This document shows positions 20,781 to 32,139 of a DNA stretch of 64,000 bases, one piece after another. Made by a program: the position numbers and the translations under genes. Source of the stretch: Vombatus ursinus (Eukaryota; Chordata; Mammalia; Diprotodontia; Vombatidae); NCBI RefSeq assembly GCF_900497805.2, contig NW_020954617.1, positions 1-64,000 on the forward strand, read 5' to 3'. The number at the start of each line of letters is the position of its first letter. The stretch's first letter is position 1. A model generated the notes under the pieces. The model ran no database searches. It had not been told where the DNA came from and was given only the letters and a program-made list of their open reading frames with translations.

Positions 20781-20787
20781 GGAAGGG

Positions 20788-21058
20788 CAGCGCTTCTTAA
20801 ACTGTGAGTCGCAACTCCATCTGGGGTTGTGAAAAATTTGATAACAGTAAAAGGTTTATGAATGCACAGTGATAAAAAATAAAATAAAAATCAAACATGT
20901 AATGAATCCGAAGTGTTTCTGGCAACGCTTGCCCATGTGCACAACTTCACTGAAGCCTTGGTTCTGAACACAAAGTAAGTGCACTTGGCATTGTGCATGC
21001 CCTCAAGCCATGCCAAATCAAAAAAGGGTCTCCAGTGGAAAAAGTTTAAGAAGCCCTG
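20788..21058 (+). mobile_element. Non-autonomous hAT element
   Basis: Begins CAGCGCTTCTTAAACTGTGA and ends GTTTAAGAAGCCCTG, imperfect terminal inverted repeats of CAGnGCTTCTTAAAC type. The interior has 'ggggttgtgaaaaatttg' and 'aacagtaaaaggtt'. The L1 to its left landed in its first bases. Confidence 0.8.
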
Positions 21059-21322
21059 AGTAGAGGACATAAGTAGAGAGGAATATATGTAGGGAAAACA
21101 TTTGTTCGGTGGGCATTCAGGTAGCAGAACACTATAAGGAACACATATTCAAGGCACATAGGTGGAGATTTTGGATGTAGTATAGGCAGAGTAGGGCAAC
21201 TCGTGCCATACTACTTGCTCATGGCTGCAGAACTGCAAGAATGTCTTCACGCTGTTCCTGCTGACCTTGAACTTGTCGGATACTACAATCCTTCCTATGC
21301 TATCGATTGCTCTTTTAACCAA
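21059..21322. other. Unassigned
   Basis: A short open frame ending in the triplet repeat has no recognisable similarity. Confidence 0.3.
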
Positions 21323-21402
21323 CTCTTCTTCTTCTTCTTCTTCTTCTTCTTCTTCTTCTTCTTCTTCTTCTTCTTCTTCTTCTTCTTCTTCTTCTTCGTC
21401 TT
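21323..21402. repeat. (TTC)n triplet microsatellite
   Basis: About 26 TTC units with one GTC near the right end: a long pure polypurine/polypyrimidine tract. Confidence 0.97.
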
Positions 21403-21569
21403 GTAAAAACAGGCATCTTTTCTGTAGAATGAGTAGAAGCCTCCCCTCTCTCTCTTAAGATCTTGGCTCTTTAGCTTGTCACCTTCCAAGCAGGAGATTC
21501 TCATTTCTAGGTACTAAGCTCTTCTGTCACTGGGAACTGCTGCCCTAGGCTTAGACTTTCCTTTAAAGT

Positions 21570-22320
21570 TTTTTTTTTTAATTCTGAACTTAATAAACTT
21601 GAAATAAAATTAGCGTTTCATTTACAAGGCAGAACAGATAAAGAGTACAGGAAACTGCAAATGTCTATTACATACAGTTTGCATTTCCTTTTAAGTGTAT
21701 AATAAATTCAGTGTGTAACCTTCAAAGCTGTCCTGCTTGTCTGTATTTCTTTCTGGTCTTCCATCTGTTCTGTGAATTGTTAAAAAAAAAAAAGCTTCAG
21801 TGACCCCCCCTTTTTTTTGCCAACTCTATTGATAGTCTCACTTTCCCTTGTAGCAAATGCGTATAGTCAAGCAAAAAAAAAAAATCCCATATTGACTGGG
21901 TCCGCAAATGTATGCCTCATTCTCTACTGTGAGTCCATCAGCTCTCTGTATGCAGGTGGATAACATGTTTCTTCAATGATCCTCTGTAATTGTGGGTAGT
22001 CATTGCACTGGTAAGAGTTCTTAAATCTTTCAAAGTTGTTTTTCTCTAAAATGTTGTTATTATTGTATAAATTGTTCAATTAGTTGTCCTCACTTCACTC
22101 TGCATCAGTTCATACAAGTCTTACAAGAACCTACAGTTCTCTTAAAATCATCCCAGTCAATAATGGTATAACAATATGCCTTTATGTTCATATACCATAA
22201 TTTCTTCAGCCATTCCCTAATTGATGGATACTCTTAGTTTCTAGTTCTTTGATATAGCAACCAGAACAACAAAAACTGCCTAAATATTTTTGTACTTATG
22301 GTCCTTCCTCCTTTTCATCT
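21570..22320 (-). mobile_element. Old L1 LINE 3' end, antisense
   Basis: 'gtataataaattcagtgtgt', 'ttaaatctttcaaagttg', 'tataccataatttcttcagc', 'cattccctaattgatgga' and 'ctaaatatttttgtact'. Same old subfamily as 59735-60770. It ends at the hAT insertion. Confidence 0.8.
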
Positions 22321-22328
22321 CTTTAATG

Positions 22329-24183
22329 CAGGCCTGCACAACATGTGGCCCGCCAAAGGATTTTCAGAGGCTCTCGAAAAATGAAAAGGATGTAAAAGAA
22401 AATAAAGATGTAACGAGTGCTTTGTCCATGTCCCACTTAACCTGCCTTCCACTAGTCACTACTTCGCCAGTCATATAACTTGGCAGGTGGGTCGCCCCTG
22501 TGCACGCTCTTCTGTTTGTTACGTGACCCATGGCAACCAACCCTCCTCAGTCTCTCATCTGAGAAAAGCGAGAGTCCTGTCTTTTCACTGTGTTTTTGGT
22601 CATTACTGGCATTGAACATGGACAAAGCTACACACCAACGCAGCTGTTGCCTGCTATTCGATGAGCAGCAAGAACACGAGGGCTTCTGCCCCTCCCTCAC
22701 TATGTAGCCACCCTCCAAATTACGCCAGTGTCTAGAGCTCTCTCCAATGTCAGACACTAGGTTCAGTATTTCTTTGTATGTGAGCAGTTGCTGTGGAGAT
22801 TTATTGGTTCTAACATTAAAGTTTTTGGGGCTAACTTTGTAAAATGGGTGATAAAAAGAAACTGAAGATCGAGTGTTTAATCCGGAGTGGACAAATAGAT
22901 ACTTGTTTACTTACACAAGAGACAAAATATTGTGCCTTGTTTGCTGAGAAGTAATAGCTGTTCCAAAGGAATATAATCTTTATTGCCATTAATTGGACAC
23001 CAATGAAAAACAAATTAAAGTGTCCAAATTGTTGAAAAATCTCAGTGAGGAACAACAGTTTTTCAAGAAAGTAAACTCAGAAAATGAGGCAGCTACTAAG
23101 GTTAGTTTTCAGATTTCTAAAGAAATTGCTGCTGCTGGGAAGTCTTTCACTGAAGGTGATTTCATAAAGAAGTATATGCTAATTGCAGTTTCTGGATTAT
23201 GTCTTGATAAAAAAAAAAGTGTTTTTGAGAATATATTTGTCCCATACGACCATTCAGCAAAGATATTTCATTCAGCTGATAATAAACATTACTGACAAGA
23301 AGTGTAATACATCCCATTAACTAAATATAAACAGTAAGAAAACCTGAAAAATGTATTAAAATTTGTACCACTTAGCAAAGTAATTTTTTAAAACATTAAT
23401 GTGATTTCATTGATGGGGCACTAATGATGGACCCCTAGAAGGCCAGGTCCCTGGTGTTAGTCAGAGGCTATAATCCTTTCAGCTATGCTTGCATTAGTGG
23501 CTTTGACCCTGCCCCTATCTTCAATTCTCTGTCACTTCTAAACTTGTGCAGCCCTTCATTGTCTGTTACCTCCAGATCAGCCGTCCCACCCTTAATTACA
23601 TCTGGACCCCTTCCACATGGCCCAGGTCCCTGGCATTTGCCTGGGGCACCTGGCCCTTCTGGGTCCTTCTCTGTTACCTCCCAGTCATACAAGCTATTGG
23701 CCACTTCTTCACCGTTGTATATAAGTGTCCATCTTGTCGCCATTAGGTGCTCAGATTCCTTAAGAGTCTGGCCCAGTTGGATTCTCATTACAGAGCCTCA
23801 GATTCTTAAAATTTGGCCAATAGCTCGGATTCTTAAAATCTTGCCCACCGTGACTGGTGTTCTAATAAATATTGTCTTTGGCTGAAAGAAGGCTTGGGTC
23901 AAATTCATTTGAGGCAGGGCCCATGTTGTTTGCCCTTGAATTTTGGGGTCCCAGCACCCTTAGACCTCAACATCATGATAAATAAAAGTACTATGTAATA
24001 AGCATTATTAATTGATATTAATTGAAATTTCCTTTTTTAAAAATATAGTGTATTTGCAAAATAGTTTAATCATTAATTATACCTTTCCTTGGAAAGTGAG
24101 CCGCTAAAAATCTATCTGTGGCCTGAAGAAGTTTAGTCTATTTTAATTTTGGCCCCCACCTACTGCCAAGTCATGCAGGTCTG
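22329..24183 (+). mobile_element. hAT-Charlie-like transposon with BED-type transposase N-terminus
   Basis: Terminal repeats CAGGCCTGCACAAC and, reversed at the right end, CAGACCTGCATGAC. Eight-bp duplications CTTTAATG (22321-22328) and ATTTAGTG (24184-24191) agree at 6 of 8. From about 22853 to 23296 one frame reads FNPEWTNRYLF, ILCLVC, VPKEYNLYCH (a BED-like C2..H), LSEEQQFFKKVNSENEAATK and EIAAAGKSFTEGDFIKKYML, with two in-frame stops before 23010. The C-terminal part of the transposase is gone. A solo LTR sits inside at 23411-23972. Confidence 0.85.
23411..23972 (+). mobile_element. Solo LTR of an endogenous retrovirus
   Basis: A 562-bp unit starting TG and ending CA, flanked by a 4-bp duplication TCAT (23407-23410, 23973-23976). 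A TATA-like 'gtatataag' (about 23718), an AATAAA (about 23866) and a GC-rich middle are in the order expected of an LTR. The 4-bp duplication fits gammaretrovirus-like (ERV1) elements but does not prove it. Orientation is inferred from these signals. No internal viral region is present. Confidence 0.75.
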
Positions 24184-24191
24184 ATTTAGTG

Positions 24192-24679
24192 TATAGATTT
24201 TGTTAGCCTTTCCTTTCAACAACTCTTCCTGATGTGGGCCTTAGTACCTTTGGTCAGAGACCTCACCTTGGCTTATGATGACTCCAATTTGCAACTTTGA
24301 AGGTTGGTTATAAACCAGGTAATGGTTATTTGTCCGATAATTACCAAATCTTTCTAGGATCAAGTCTCTTTATTTTGTTGTTTGACATTAAATGAATTGC
24401 CATTGAAACAATGAAAAAGCAATCTGTGCCCAAGAGGCAAGGTCATTTTTTTCTGCTAACTATTCAGCTGAATACTTAGCCTTTTTATTTGTAAAAGTAG
24501 CTATTCATGATCTGAAGGGACTTTTTGCCCCAAATCCACTTAAAGAATAAAAGAGAATAAAAAATAAATTCTTACACTTAAAAATTTTTAAATAATAGTA
24601 ATAATTATAATGAAGCTTGTATTCTCTAAGAAGAAAAAATACTACAATATAGTTAAAAACAAAGTTTACACAAATTAAA
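24192..24679. other. Unassigned AT-rich stretch
   Basis: No coding or repeat match recognised. Confidence 0.3.
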
Positions 24680-24945
24680 TAATAGCAAGCATTTATATTG
24701 CACCTATTACATACAAAGAACTGTACTAAGCACTTTACAATTATTATCTCATTTGATCCTCACAACAATTCTGGAAGGTAGGTGCTATTATTATCCTCAT
24801 TTTACAGTTGAAGAAATTGAGGCAGACGGAAATTAAGTGACTTGACCAAGGTCACACAGCTAGTAAGTGTCTGAGGCTGGATTTGAAATGAGCTCTTCTT
24901 AACTCCAGACCCAGAGCTCTATCCACTGGGCCACCTAGATGGCAC
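24680..24945 (-). repeat. MIR3-type SINE, antisense, well preserved
   Basis: 'aatagcaagcatttatattg', 'tctcatttgatcctcacaac', 'ggtaggtgctattattatcc', 'gaccaaggtcacacagctag', 'gagctctatccactgggcca'. Confidence 0.9.
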
Positions 24946-25109
24946 AATGAAATATTAAGTCATTTCAGCAAAGACCAACAGTTGAGAGAAGCAAAAAGGC
25001 CTACTATAGGAGGTGGCATTTGAACTGAGCTTTTAAAGAGAAGTAGAGATTCTGAGAAGCAGAGGTAATAAAGGAGTGTATTCCAAATCTGTGTAAAGTC
25101 GGGGAGATG

Positions 25110-25395
25110 GGAGATGAAATATACGACCATAACAGCGGCTAAGCAGGTGCTGTGGAGTGCTTAGGCTTTGTCAGACATCCAAGATGCCAAGGTCATCCAC
25201 TGCATCCCAGGCCATTGCCAGTCATCCTGACTTTTGTCTTACTACCGGACTTTCATGACACTGGAAGAGAAAGTGAGGTTGATGACTTTTCACAACTCAC
25301 TTAAATCTAATTCATGAGCAAGTCAAGACATCACCCTGTGATTTCATTGGTCCTTTTCAGAAATGAAGGATGAACAACCATTCGGAACAGCAACA
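25110..25395 (-). repeat. Marsupial repeat family A, antisense
   Basis: Reverse complement matches 57072-57300: 'gccaaggtcatccactgcat', 'gaagagaaagtgaggttgat', 'tcattggtccttttcagaaa'. Confidence 0.75.
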
Positions 25396-25479
25396 GGCCC
25401 ATTTTGTCTGGAACTTAAAGTGTGTGTAGGGGATTAATATATAATAAACCTGAAAAGGTGGACTGGAACCAGCCAGTAT

Positions 25480-25560
25480 ATGTAAGAGGCAGGACTTCAA
25501 TCCAGGTCTTCCTGACTCCAAAGCCAGTCCTCTACCCTGTAGACAATACTGAGTCTCCAT
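25480..25560 (-). repeat. MIR-type SINE fragment, antisense
   Basis: 'aggacttcaatccaggtctt', 'cctgactccaaagccagtcc', 'tctaccctgtagac'. Confidence 0.6.
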
Positions 25561-25587
25561 TATTAATGATATCATATAATATAATAA

Positions 25588-25822
25588 CATCAGTGGATAG
25601 AGTGCCAGGTCTAAAGTCAGGAAGACTCATTTTCCTGAGTTCAAATCTGACCTCTAACATTTACTAGCTGTGAGACCTTGGGTAAGTCACTTAACTCTGT
25701 TTGCCTCAATTCCTCAATCTGTAAAATGAGCTGAAGAAGGAAATGGCCAACCACTCTAGTATTGCTACCAATAAAACTCCAAAGGGGGTCACAAAGACTC
25801 TGACACAACTGAATAACAACAA
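25588..25822 (+). repeat. CORE-SINE with RTE-like 3' end
   Basis: 'cagtggatagagtgccaggt', 'caggaagactcattttcc', 'gctgaagaaggaaatggcca' and tail 'ctgaataacaacaa'. Confidence 0.9.
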
Positions 25823-27044
25823 GTTCTTCATCATCAAGTGTCAGAGGAGCAGGAATATGAAGTAAAAGTACAAATTAATGGGAGATTGGCTGAAGTGGAG
25901 TAAAGGAGATGCAGAGACAAAGGCCATGGTACTAGATGATGGCACATCTCTCATTCTTACTAAAGGAGGGTCAGTGCCATTTTTGCATATAACATTACCA
26001 ATGTACTTGTTAGAATGTATTTTTCCAACAACCAATGCAAAGTTCCTTCTGACATCTTTGGAAGCCAGAAATCATCTGTGTAATGCTATACATTTCTCCT
26101 TTGCCTTAGTTAGTTCTATTTTTCACCTAAGGCTTTAATCAGAGTAAGCTTTACTTTTCTTCCACTTAGAGGCAGGGAATTTAAGTGGATATTTTCAGAA
26201 GGCAATGGTCACTTACAGCAACGCTCTCTTAGGAGAGACGGGCTTCAGTTAAATAGAGATTGAATGCAAGCCTCTAGTTTTACTTAGAACACTGAGTCAG
26301 TCCTGTAATGACATGTTTTTTCTGAATCATTGCCGCATATCATTGCCAGTCAACTTTTTCTTTATACCAGGTATCTGGAAGAGCCAGCATCAAGAGTGAA
26401 GGTAAAAGAGAAAATGATAGACTTTTTATTTCATTTGAAAACTTTAAGGATTTAAGAAATTTAGCTCTTGGGAGCTGAAAAGAAAATCATTGAAAGTTAG
26501 CTTCTTTAGTACATTCTTAACCTATGTAAAGCTCATTTTAATGATAATATTCTATTTTGAAAATGTGCTTTTTGTAATGTTTGACTATATGATTAGTTCC
26601 CTAGACTGAAAAATACATTTATTACTGATATCGATTAAGTTACATAATGGTGAACTATTTCCAAAAGTTTGTCATGATATGAAAATGATGAAAATGATGC
26701 TTTTTTGAATCAGTGTTTAAGTGCTGTTTTATTTCTCAATGACTCTATTGCATCTGGTATTGTTTACTCTATTGACCTGAAAAATAGCTTTTTATAAGGG
26801 TGTAGGCTCCTAATCCTCAAATATTTAATTTGAAAAAATGGAAAATTGAGGTTCATGAGTGCAAACTGACCATGGATGTAACAGTAGGAACACATGTCAA
26901 AGCATCACATTTTTAATTTTCAGTTTGCCTGATGACTGCAAAATTCTTTGTTGTAATTTTATGGAGGCAAGTGATATATTTTTCCAGGAGTAGCTGTTAT
27001 AGTAGTTCTTTGACTGCATAAGAATTTTTCATAATCTGTGAAGA
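25823..27044. other. 1.2 kb with no recognisable repeat
   Basis: AT-rich, complex sequence without simple repeats; open frames here look random. It is one of the few long stretches not built from known transposons, so a possible place for non-coding conserved DNA. Confidence 0.4.
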
Positions 27045-27225
27045 TTTATGATGGAGTGGAAAAGAACATTGGACTGGGAGTTAGAGAAATGGTGTTTAAA
27101 TTCTGCCTCTCTCATTTATCACCTGGGTAACCTTGGGCAAATGTTGGATGTCAGGTTCCTCATCAAGCAAGGAGGGTCAATTAGGGGATCATTAAGGTCC
27201 ATTCCAACAAGAGATCTGTGATCTC
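27045..27225 (+). repeat. MIR-type SINE
   Basis: 'gaacattggactgggagtta', 'aaccttgggcaaatgtt', then 'attaaggtccattccaac'. Confidence 0.75.
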
Positions 27226-27289
27226 ATTAATTGTTTTAAAAAAAAGATGTTCTTTGTTTTTTAGTGAAGATATTGAGACAGTCTAAATG

Positions 27290-27311
27290 TGTGAGTGTGT
27301 GTGTGTGTGTG
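27290..27311. repeat. (TG)n microsatellite
   Basis: About ten TG units. Confidence 0.85.
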
Positions 27312-27439
27312 AAATATTATTTGGCACAATTACTGAACTTTTTTATAGAAGCTATTAATACACATATGGGTACATACATGTATGTCTATGTAGAAACATA
27401 TATACATACCTACAAAATTACATTAAAGAATCTTATAGT

Positions 27440-27590
27440 CATTGGTTGATCTGGGAATAATGATACCTACAATGTCTACAACAACCCTTACAGAGTTGTT
27501 GGGAAAATCAAATAAGATAATGTATTTAAAGTGACTTACAAAACTTATAGTACTCCATACAGGTCCATTATTATTATTCACATTATTACA
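27440..27590 (+). repeat. MIR 3' half
   Basis: 'tgggaataatgatacctaca', 'acagagttgttgggaaaatc', 'aaataagataatgtattt'. Confidence 0.7.
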
Positions 27591-27774
27591 CTACTGGGAA
27601 ATCTGGAGAGTTATAAACCCATGATAACTAGGGTTCTCACAATTTATGCTATCTAACCTTAGCTGGGACTGCATTGCTCTGCAATTTTTTTCCCAGTCAT
27701 CTCTAGAGGCCTCCATATAACAATTATTTCAAACATTTTCTTTTTTGTTTTAGCTTTTTTTGGGATCAGAATTA

Positions 27775-27935
27775 TTTCTCTCTGTTTCTGTCTCTGTCTC
27801 TCGGTCTCTCTCTCTCTCTTTTTTTTCTTTGTCTCTGTGTGTGTGTGTCTCTCTGTTTCCCTCTTTCTGCCTCTCTGTCTTTTTTTAACTCCCTCCTCAG
27901 TTTCTGTCTCTCTGCCTCTCTTTCTCTGTTTCACT
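27775..27935. repeat. CT-rich low-complexity tract
   Basis: Runs of TCTC, TCTG and TGTG. The long minus-strand open frame over it is a by-product of its GA-rich complement. Confidence 0.9.
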
Positions 27936-29427
27936 TTCTCACTTTCCAAGAAGGTGCTAAAGTCTTGCCCGGTCTTAAGTTTCCCTTCTCTCTCCTCCCA
28001 CTGTTGAAGGGGGCCTGCTGTGTTTAAATGGTAATGAGAAGATCTGGGAAGAAACTCTTGAATTTTTCTTTTAAAAAGGTTTACTAAGCCTTTTATCAAG
28101 TCCGAAACACTCTTAACAAATTGTGAAGCCTCTACATTTTTTTTTTTTAGGTTTCCTGGGCACCGACAGTAAAAATGCAGAAGCATGATGGGAAGAGTTA
28201 GTCTTAGAACATTTAATCTAATGGAATAGAAATACTGGTATGACCTCAAGGAATTTTTCCAATGATCAGGAGAAAAAAAATCCAACTCATTTGAAGGCTG
28301 TAACTCAGTAGTCACCATCAAAAATCTGAGCACTTTTTTTGGATGAATGAGATAATGTAGACAGCCAGACTAACAATCCCTGTAGCCTCCACCCTCAATA
28401 TATGGGTCCCTTCAACTTCCCTACTTCTCTTTCTACAAAACAAAAGCCACATGTGACAACTTTTCTTTTCCCTTAATAGAACTTGAAAAAAAATCTGAAT
28501 TATTACCTTAACTCTCCACTTTATTTGCAGCAATCGGTCTAGCCTTGAAGAACTGCTATGAGTCCAGAGGGGCTAGGACACTGTGCCACTCCCTGTTTTG
28601 TACCCAGACAGGTGGTTTGGACTAGTTTCAGTCCTGGGGAGCTTGGCCATTAAAGGGAGGGGGTTAAGACTTTCATTTCTCACATTCTTCAATTCCCCTA
28701 CCCATGGAATATTTTACTTATAACTTAGATTATGGCTCATACTTAGGGTTTCCCCTGCAAAGGAAAGAGTAACTAAGATATTTATTAATAAAGATATAAT
28801 TAATAATTAATGATATTAATAATTAATGGATTTAGTATGGGGAAGGTAATTTTTGTGTTCCCTCTTCCAAACATGCAAGGCTCACAAGTGTGAGTTAACA
28901 TATAGGATTCTGTAACTTTTAAGTACTGTTGCAATTTTCTGGGAGGCTGATACTTAAAATTCTATCAGAACACAGAGCAATTTGCAATTGTGCTAATTAG
29001 GCATCTTGCATTTTCACCTTGCCTTGGCACTGTCCAAATAATTCCCAATAGATGTCTGGTGGTAAAATGGCCATGGTTGGGTTAATTTTCTCAAAGGTGG
29101 CCAACCTCTATGTTGCAGAAATTTCTCCTGAACCGAGTCAGAATCTCATGGGACCTCTTGAACTTACAACATCATCTCCAAGCTGGGTCAAGTCTACCTC
29201 AAAAAGCATTTTTGGTCACCTACTCAAGAAAGGAAACTTAATAAAGCACAAAAAGTAGTCATGGCCTTAGAAGCAAGATCACCTATTTGAGCTCATGTTC
29301 CATGTTAACTTTAAGGAAGAAATAATAGATTATTTTCCAAATATGTCTGAATTGTATAATCCTTGAGTTTTCTAACAAAGTTCCTCATCAGTAAATTGTT
29401 TTACAGAATGATACGTCTTAGCAATCA
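27936..29427. other. 1.5 kb unassigned
   Basis: No repeat or exon recognised; 28780-28840 is an AT run of TTAATAA units. A short open frame at 29052-29258 has no known similarity. Confidence 0.35.
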
Positions 29428-29545
29428 ATTAATCAAATCAGGAATCAGCAAGTATTTATTAAATGCCTACTATGTTCCAGGCACTGAAGATACAGATGCA
29501 AAAAAAAAAATACCACTTTCAAGGCTCTTACAGATCCTTACTTAA
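29428..29545 (-). repeat. L2 LINE 3' end, antisense
   Basis: 'agcaagtatttattaaatgc', 'ctactatgttccaggcactg', 'tcaaggctcttacag'. Confidence 0.8.
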
Positions 29546-29911
29546 ATGATTGAATGAATTACTATCCTTTGCAATAGAATTGAAAAAAACCTAGTGAATC
29601 TGTTATTTAATTTTTATAGGATATCATCTCAGATTCACTTTTGCATTAATATGTATATTTAATCCCATTTCACAGGATGAGTACTGTATAGATAGACTCA
29701 GTTATGGCTTTTTCAATGGATTCAGCTGGGAGAGTCTAGTTACCTATTCCTTTGCCTATACCCAGAGATGTATTTTAGCACAGAATTTCTTCTACTTCTA
29801 ATCTGACCCAAAATCAAAAGGTAGAGACAGATAATGTTAAGGGACTTCTGAACTGTAGTCTCTCACAGGAGAGGGAAAAAAATCTTCATTTAATTTTGTA
29901 GTTTTTAAAAA
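29546..29911. other. Unassigned
   Basis: No coding or repeat match recognised. Confidence 0.3.
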
Positions 29912-29920
29912 TAGTATTAC

Positions 29921-30118
29921 TGAGGCAGCTAGGTAGCACAGTGGATAGAGCACCAGCCTTGGAGTCAAGAGGACCTGAGTTCAAATTTGACCTCAAATAC
30001 TTACTAGCTGTGAGACCCTGGGCAAGTCACTTAACCCTGACTGACTCAAAAGAAAATTAAAGCCTTTTATACCCTGGTCTCTTCCTACCTTAAAAAAAAA
30101 ACCAAACAAACCAAAATC
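29921..30118 (+). mobile_element. Marsupial tRNA-like SINE with 3' extension
   Basis: 'tgaggcagctaggtagcaca' head and 'cactta' then 'accctgactgactcaaa'. About 40 unrelated bases (about 30050-30092) then precede the A-run. Flanked by the duplication TAGTATTAC (29912-29920, 30119-30127). Confidence 0.85.
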
Positions 30119-30127
30119 TAGTATTAC

Positions 30128-30439
30128 CAAATGATTTTGATGGTGCAATTAAGCTGTGAATAATTCAGTCAGAGATCTGATTATCCTAGCATTTTAGGCA
30201 AGTTATTAGTATCTATATAAAAATTTTTTTGTCTACCTTTCTAGCTATAGTTTGCATTATAACTGATACAGTAACTCAGTCTTATTTATTAATAGTCTGG
30301 GATTAAGTAACTCAGCACTCAGTCCAGGTAAGGGATTATTTACAAGCTTGATCTAACGATCTCCAGTCTGTATCAGCACCCACATGTGGTTTGAGAAATC
30401 TGAGGAATTTAAAAGAGGCCGAAACCACCAGGTTCTACA
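30128..30439. other. Unassigned
   Basis: No coding or repeat match recognised. Confidence 0.3.
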
Positions 30440-30735
30440 AGTGAAATAAAAATCAATTTTTATATTATTTTATTTTTCTCAATTTTATGTAAAAAACAAT
30501 TTTAAACATTCATTTTAAAAAATTTTTTTGAATTCCAGATTCCCTCCCTCCCTCCTTTTTTTCCATCCTTGAGAAGCCAAGCAATTTGCTACAGATTATA
30601 CATGTGCAGTCATGCAAAACATATTTTCACATTAGCCATGTTACAAAAAACAAGAAAAATAAAGAAAGTTAAAAAAAAGTATGCTTTGGTCTGTATTCAG
30701 ACTCCGTATGTTCTTTTTCTGGAGGTGGAAATCCA
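30440..30735 (-). repeat. L1 LINE 3' UTR, antisense
   Basis: 'gattccctccctccctcc', 'acatattttcacattagcca', 'tgctttggtctgtattcaga', 'ctggaggtggaa'; same family as 46953-47240. Confidence 0.85.
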
Positions 30736-30963
30736 GTTCATTTTGAAAAACGCTAATTGAACTGTTTTTAAATACTACGCAACAATGGCAAGTGTATAAG
30801 CTCCACTGGAGTCCTAAATACATGTCTGGTTGTGAATAATATTTTGATATATTGATAGATTTGTCATCTTCTTGATGTGAGTACTCCTTCCAATGGGAGA
30901 ATGCTTAGTATAGTGACCATATGTGTCTGGTACTTAATAAATGCTACTTCATTCATTTGGTTT

Positions 30964-30981
30964 TGTGTGTGTGTGTGTGTA
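30964..30981. repeat. (TG)n microsatellite
   Basis: Nine TG units. Confidence 0.8.
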
Positions 30982-31589
30982 TAATTAGGATACAATCAAT
31001 TAAGACATGGAAAGCTTTTTAAATCTAAAACCTCTATCCTAAGCCTCTTTCCTTACTTCCTTTCAGGCCAACTATTGCCCCTGACCTTATGAACAGAGGA
31101 CTAGGAAACATCAGTTATTTCAAACTTTATGATGGCAGGTAATAAATCAATGAAAGAAAAGAGAAAGCTATTGCTCGGCAGTTCTTGGACAATGCTGAGA
31201 CAGAGCTCTGGGTGATATGGTTAAGATTTCAAATCGTTCATAGTTCTAGCCAGTCTAAGACAGCCAGATTCAGTTCAGATTTCAGTCTAGTCTGGACTTC
31301 AGACACAGCTTGATCCTGAGGGAACCAACAAAGTAATGCTATGTATTTAGGTAGGAGCCTTTAAGTGAAAGGACTTAGACATCAACTTTGTGGACAGGTT
31401 GCACAGGTTCCAATAGTGGAAATTATTGGAAGTGTCACACATATCTGAGGGATTGGGGTCCTTTTCCCAAAAAGGGGGCCTCTGCTCTGGACTCAACATG
31501 GACCAGGTCCAATTCTAGGATTGTGGATCCCAACGAGAGGAGATCAGATTCTTCTCACTCTGGCTCATCGTTTCCAATTGGATTTTTTT
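30982..31589. other. Unassigned
   Basis: 'agattcagttcagatttcag'-type reiterated wording at 31265-31310 hints at a repeat, but no family is recognised. Confidence 0.3.
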
Positions 31590-31795
31590 GTTGCTGAGTT
31601 GTTGCAGTGGTGTCCAACTCTTGGTGACCCCGTTTGGAGTTTTCTTGGCAAAGATCCTGGAGTGGTTTGCCATTTCCTTCTCCAGCTCAATTTACAGATG
31701 AGCAAACTGAGGCAAACAGGGTTAGGTGACTTGCTCAGGGTCACACAGCTAGTAAGTGTCTGAGGCCAGATTTGAACTCATAAGGATGAGTCTTT
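31590..31795 (-). repeat. CORE-SINE with RTE-like 3' end, antisense
   Basis: 'ttgctgagttgttgcagtgg', 'gttttcttggcaaagatcct', 'gccatttccttctccagctc', 'ggtcacacagctagtaagtg'. Confidence 0.9.
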
Positions 31796-32139
31796 GAGTT
31801 AGTCCAGAGAGAAAGAAAATCCTTTTTCTTATATCCTGCTTGATTTTGCCTCCACCCCAGGAAAAACTTCTTAAAGCTTAGGCAGCATTCATGTCTAAGG
31901 TCTCTCCAAAAGGTATTATTAGCAATATCCCTCCTAAAAAAAGTTACTCAATGTACAAAGTAGGAGGTTTCAGGTATAAAAGAGCTATTTACTTCCTACA
32001 CACACACAAACACACAGACACACACACACACACAAAACAAACAAACAAAAAACACAAACTTAAATCACAAAAGATTCATAAACATACATTAACACATACT
32101 TAAAACATGAACTATAACCTATGGCCTTTGTTACAGTCT
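31796..32139. other. Unassigned, with a CA/A-rich tract
   Basis: 32003-32110 is rich in CA and AAAC units; left of it nothing is recognised. Confidence 0.4.

Noticed and set aside
20788-21058. Eight-bp target duplication for this hAT element
   Set aside because: Flanks do not agree convincingly, also after allowing for the L1 that landed at its left edge.
21203-21406. Short frame ending in poly-Phe
   Set aside because: The tail is the TTC repeat and the first 40 residues match nothing known.
22452-22757. 101-residue frame, minus strand
   Set aside because: Lies in the 5' non-coding part of the hAT element, antisense to its transposase.
23454-23885. 143-residue frame
   Set aside because: Lies entirely inside the solo LTR; not a gene.
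27659-28333. Longest open frame of the window (224 residues, minus strand)
   Set aside because: Much of it is Arg/Glu/Thr/Lys-rich translation of the CT-rich low-complexity tract; no domain or conserved block.
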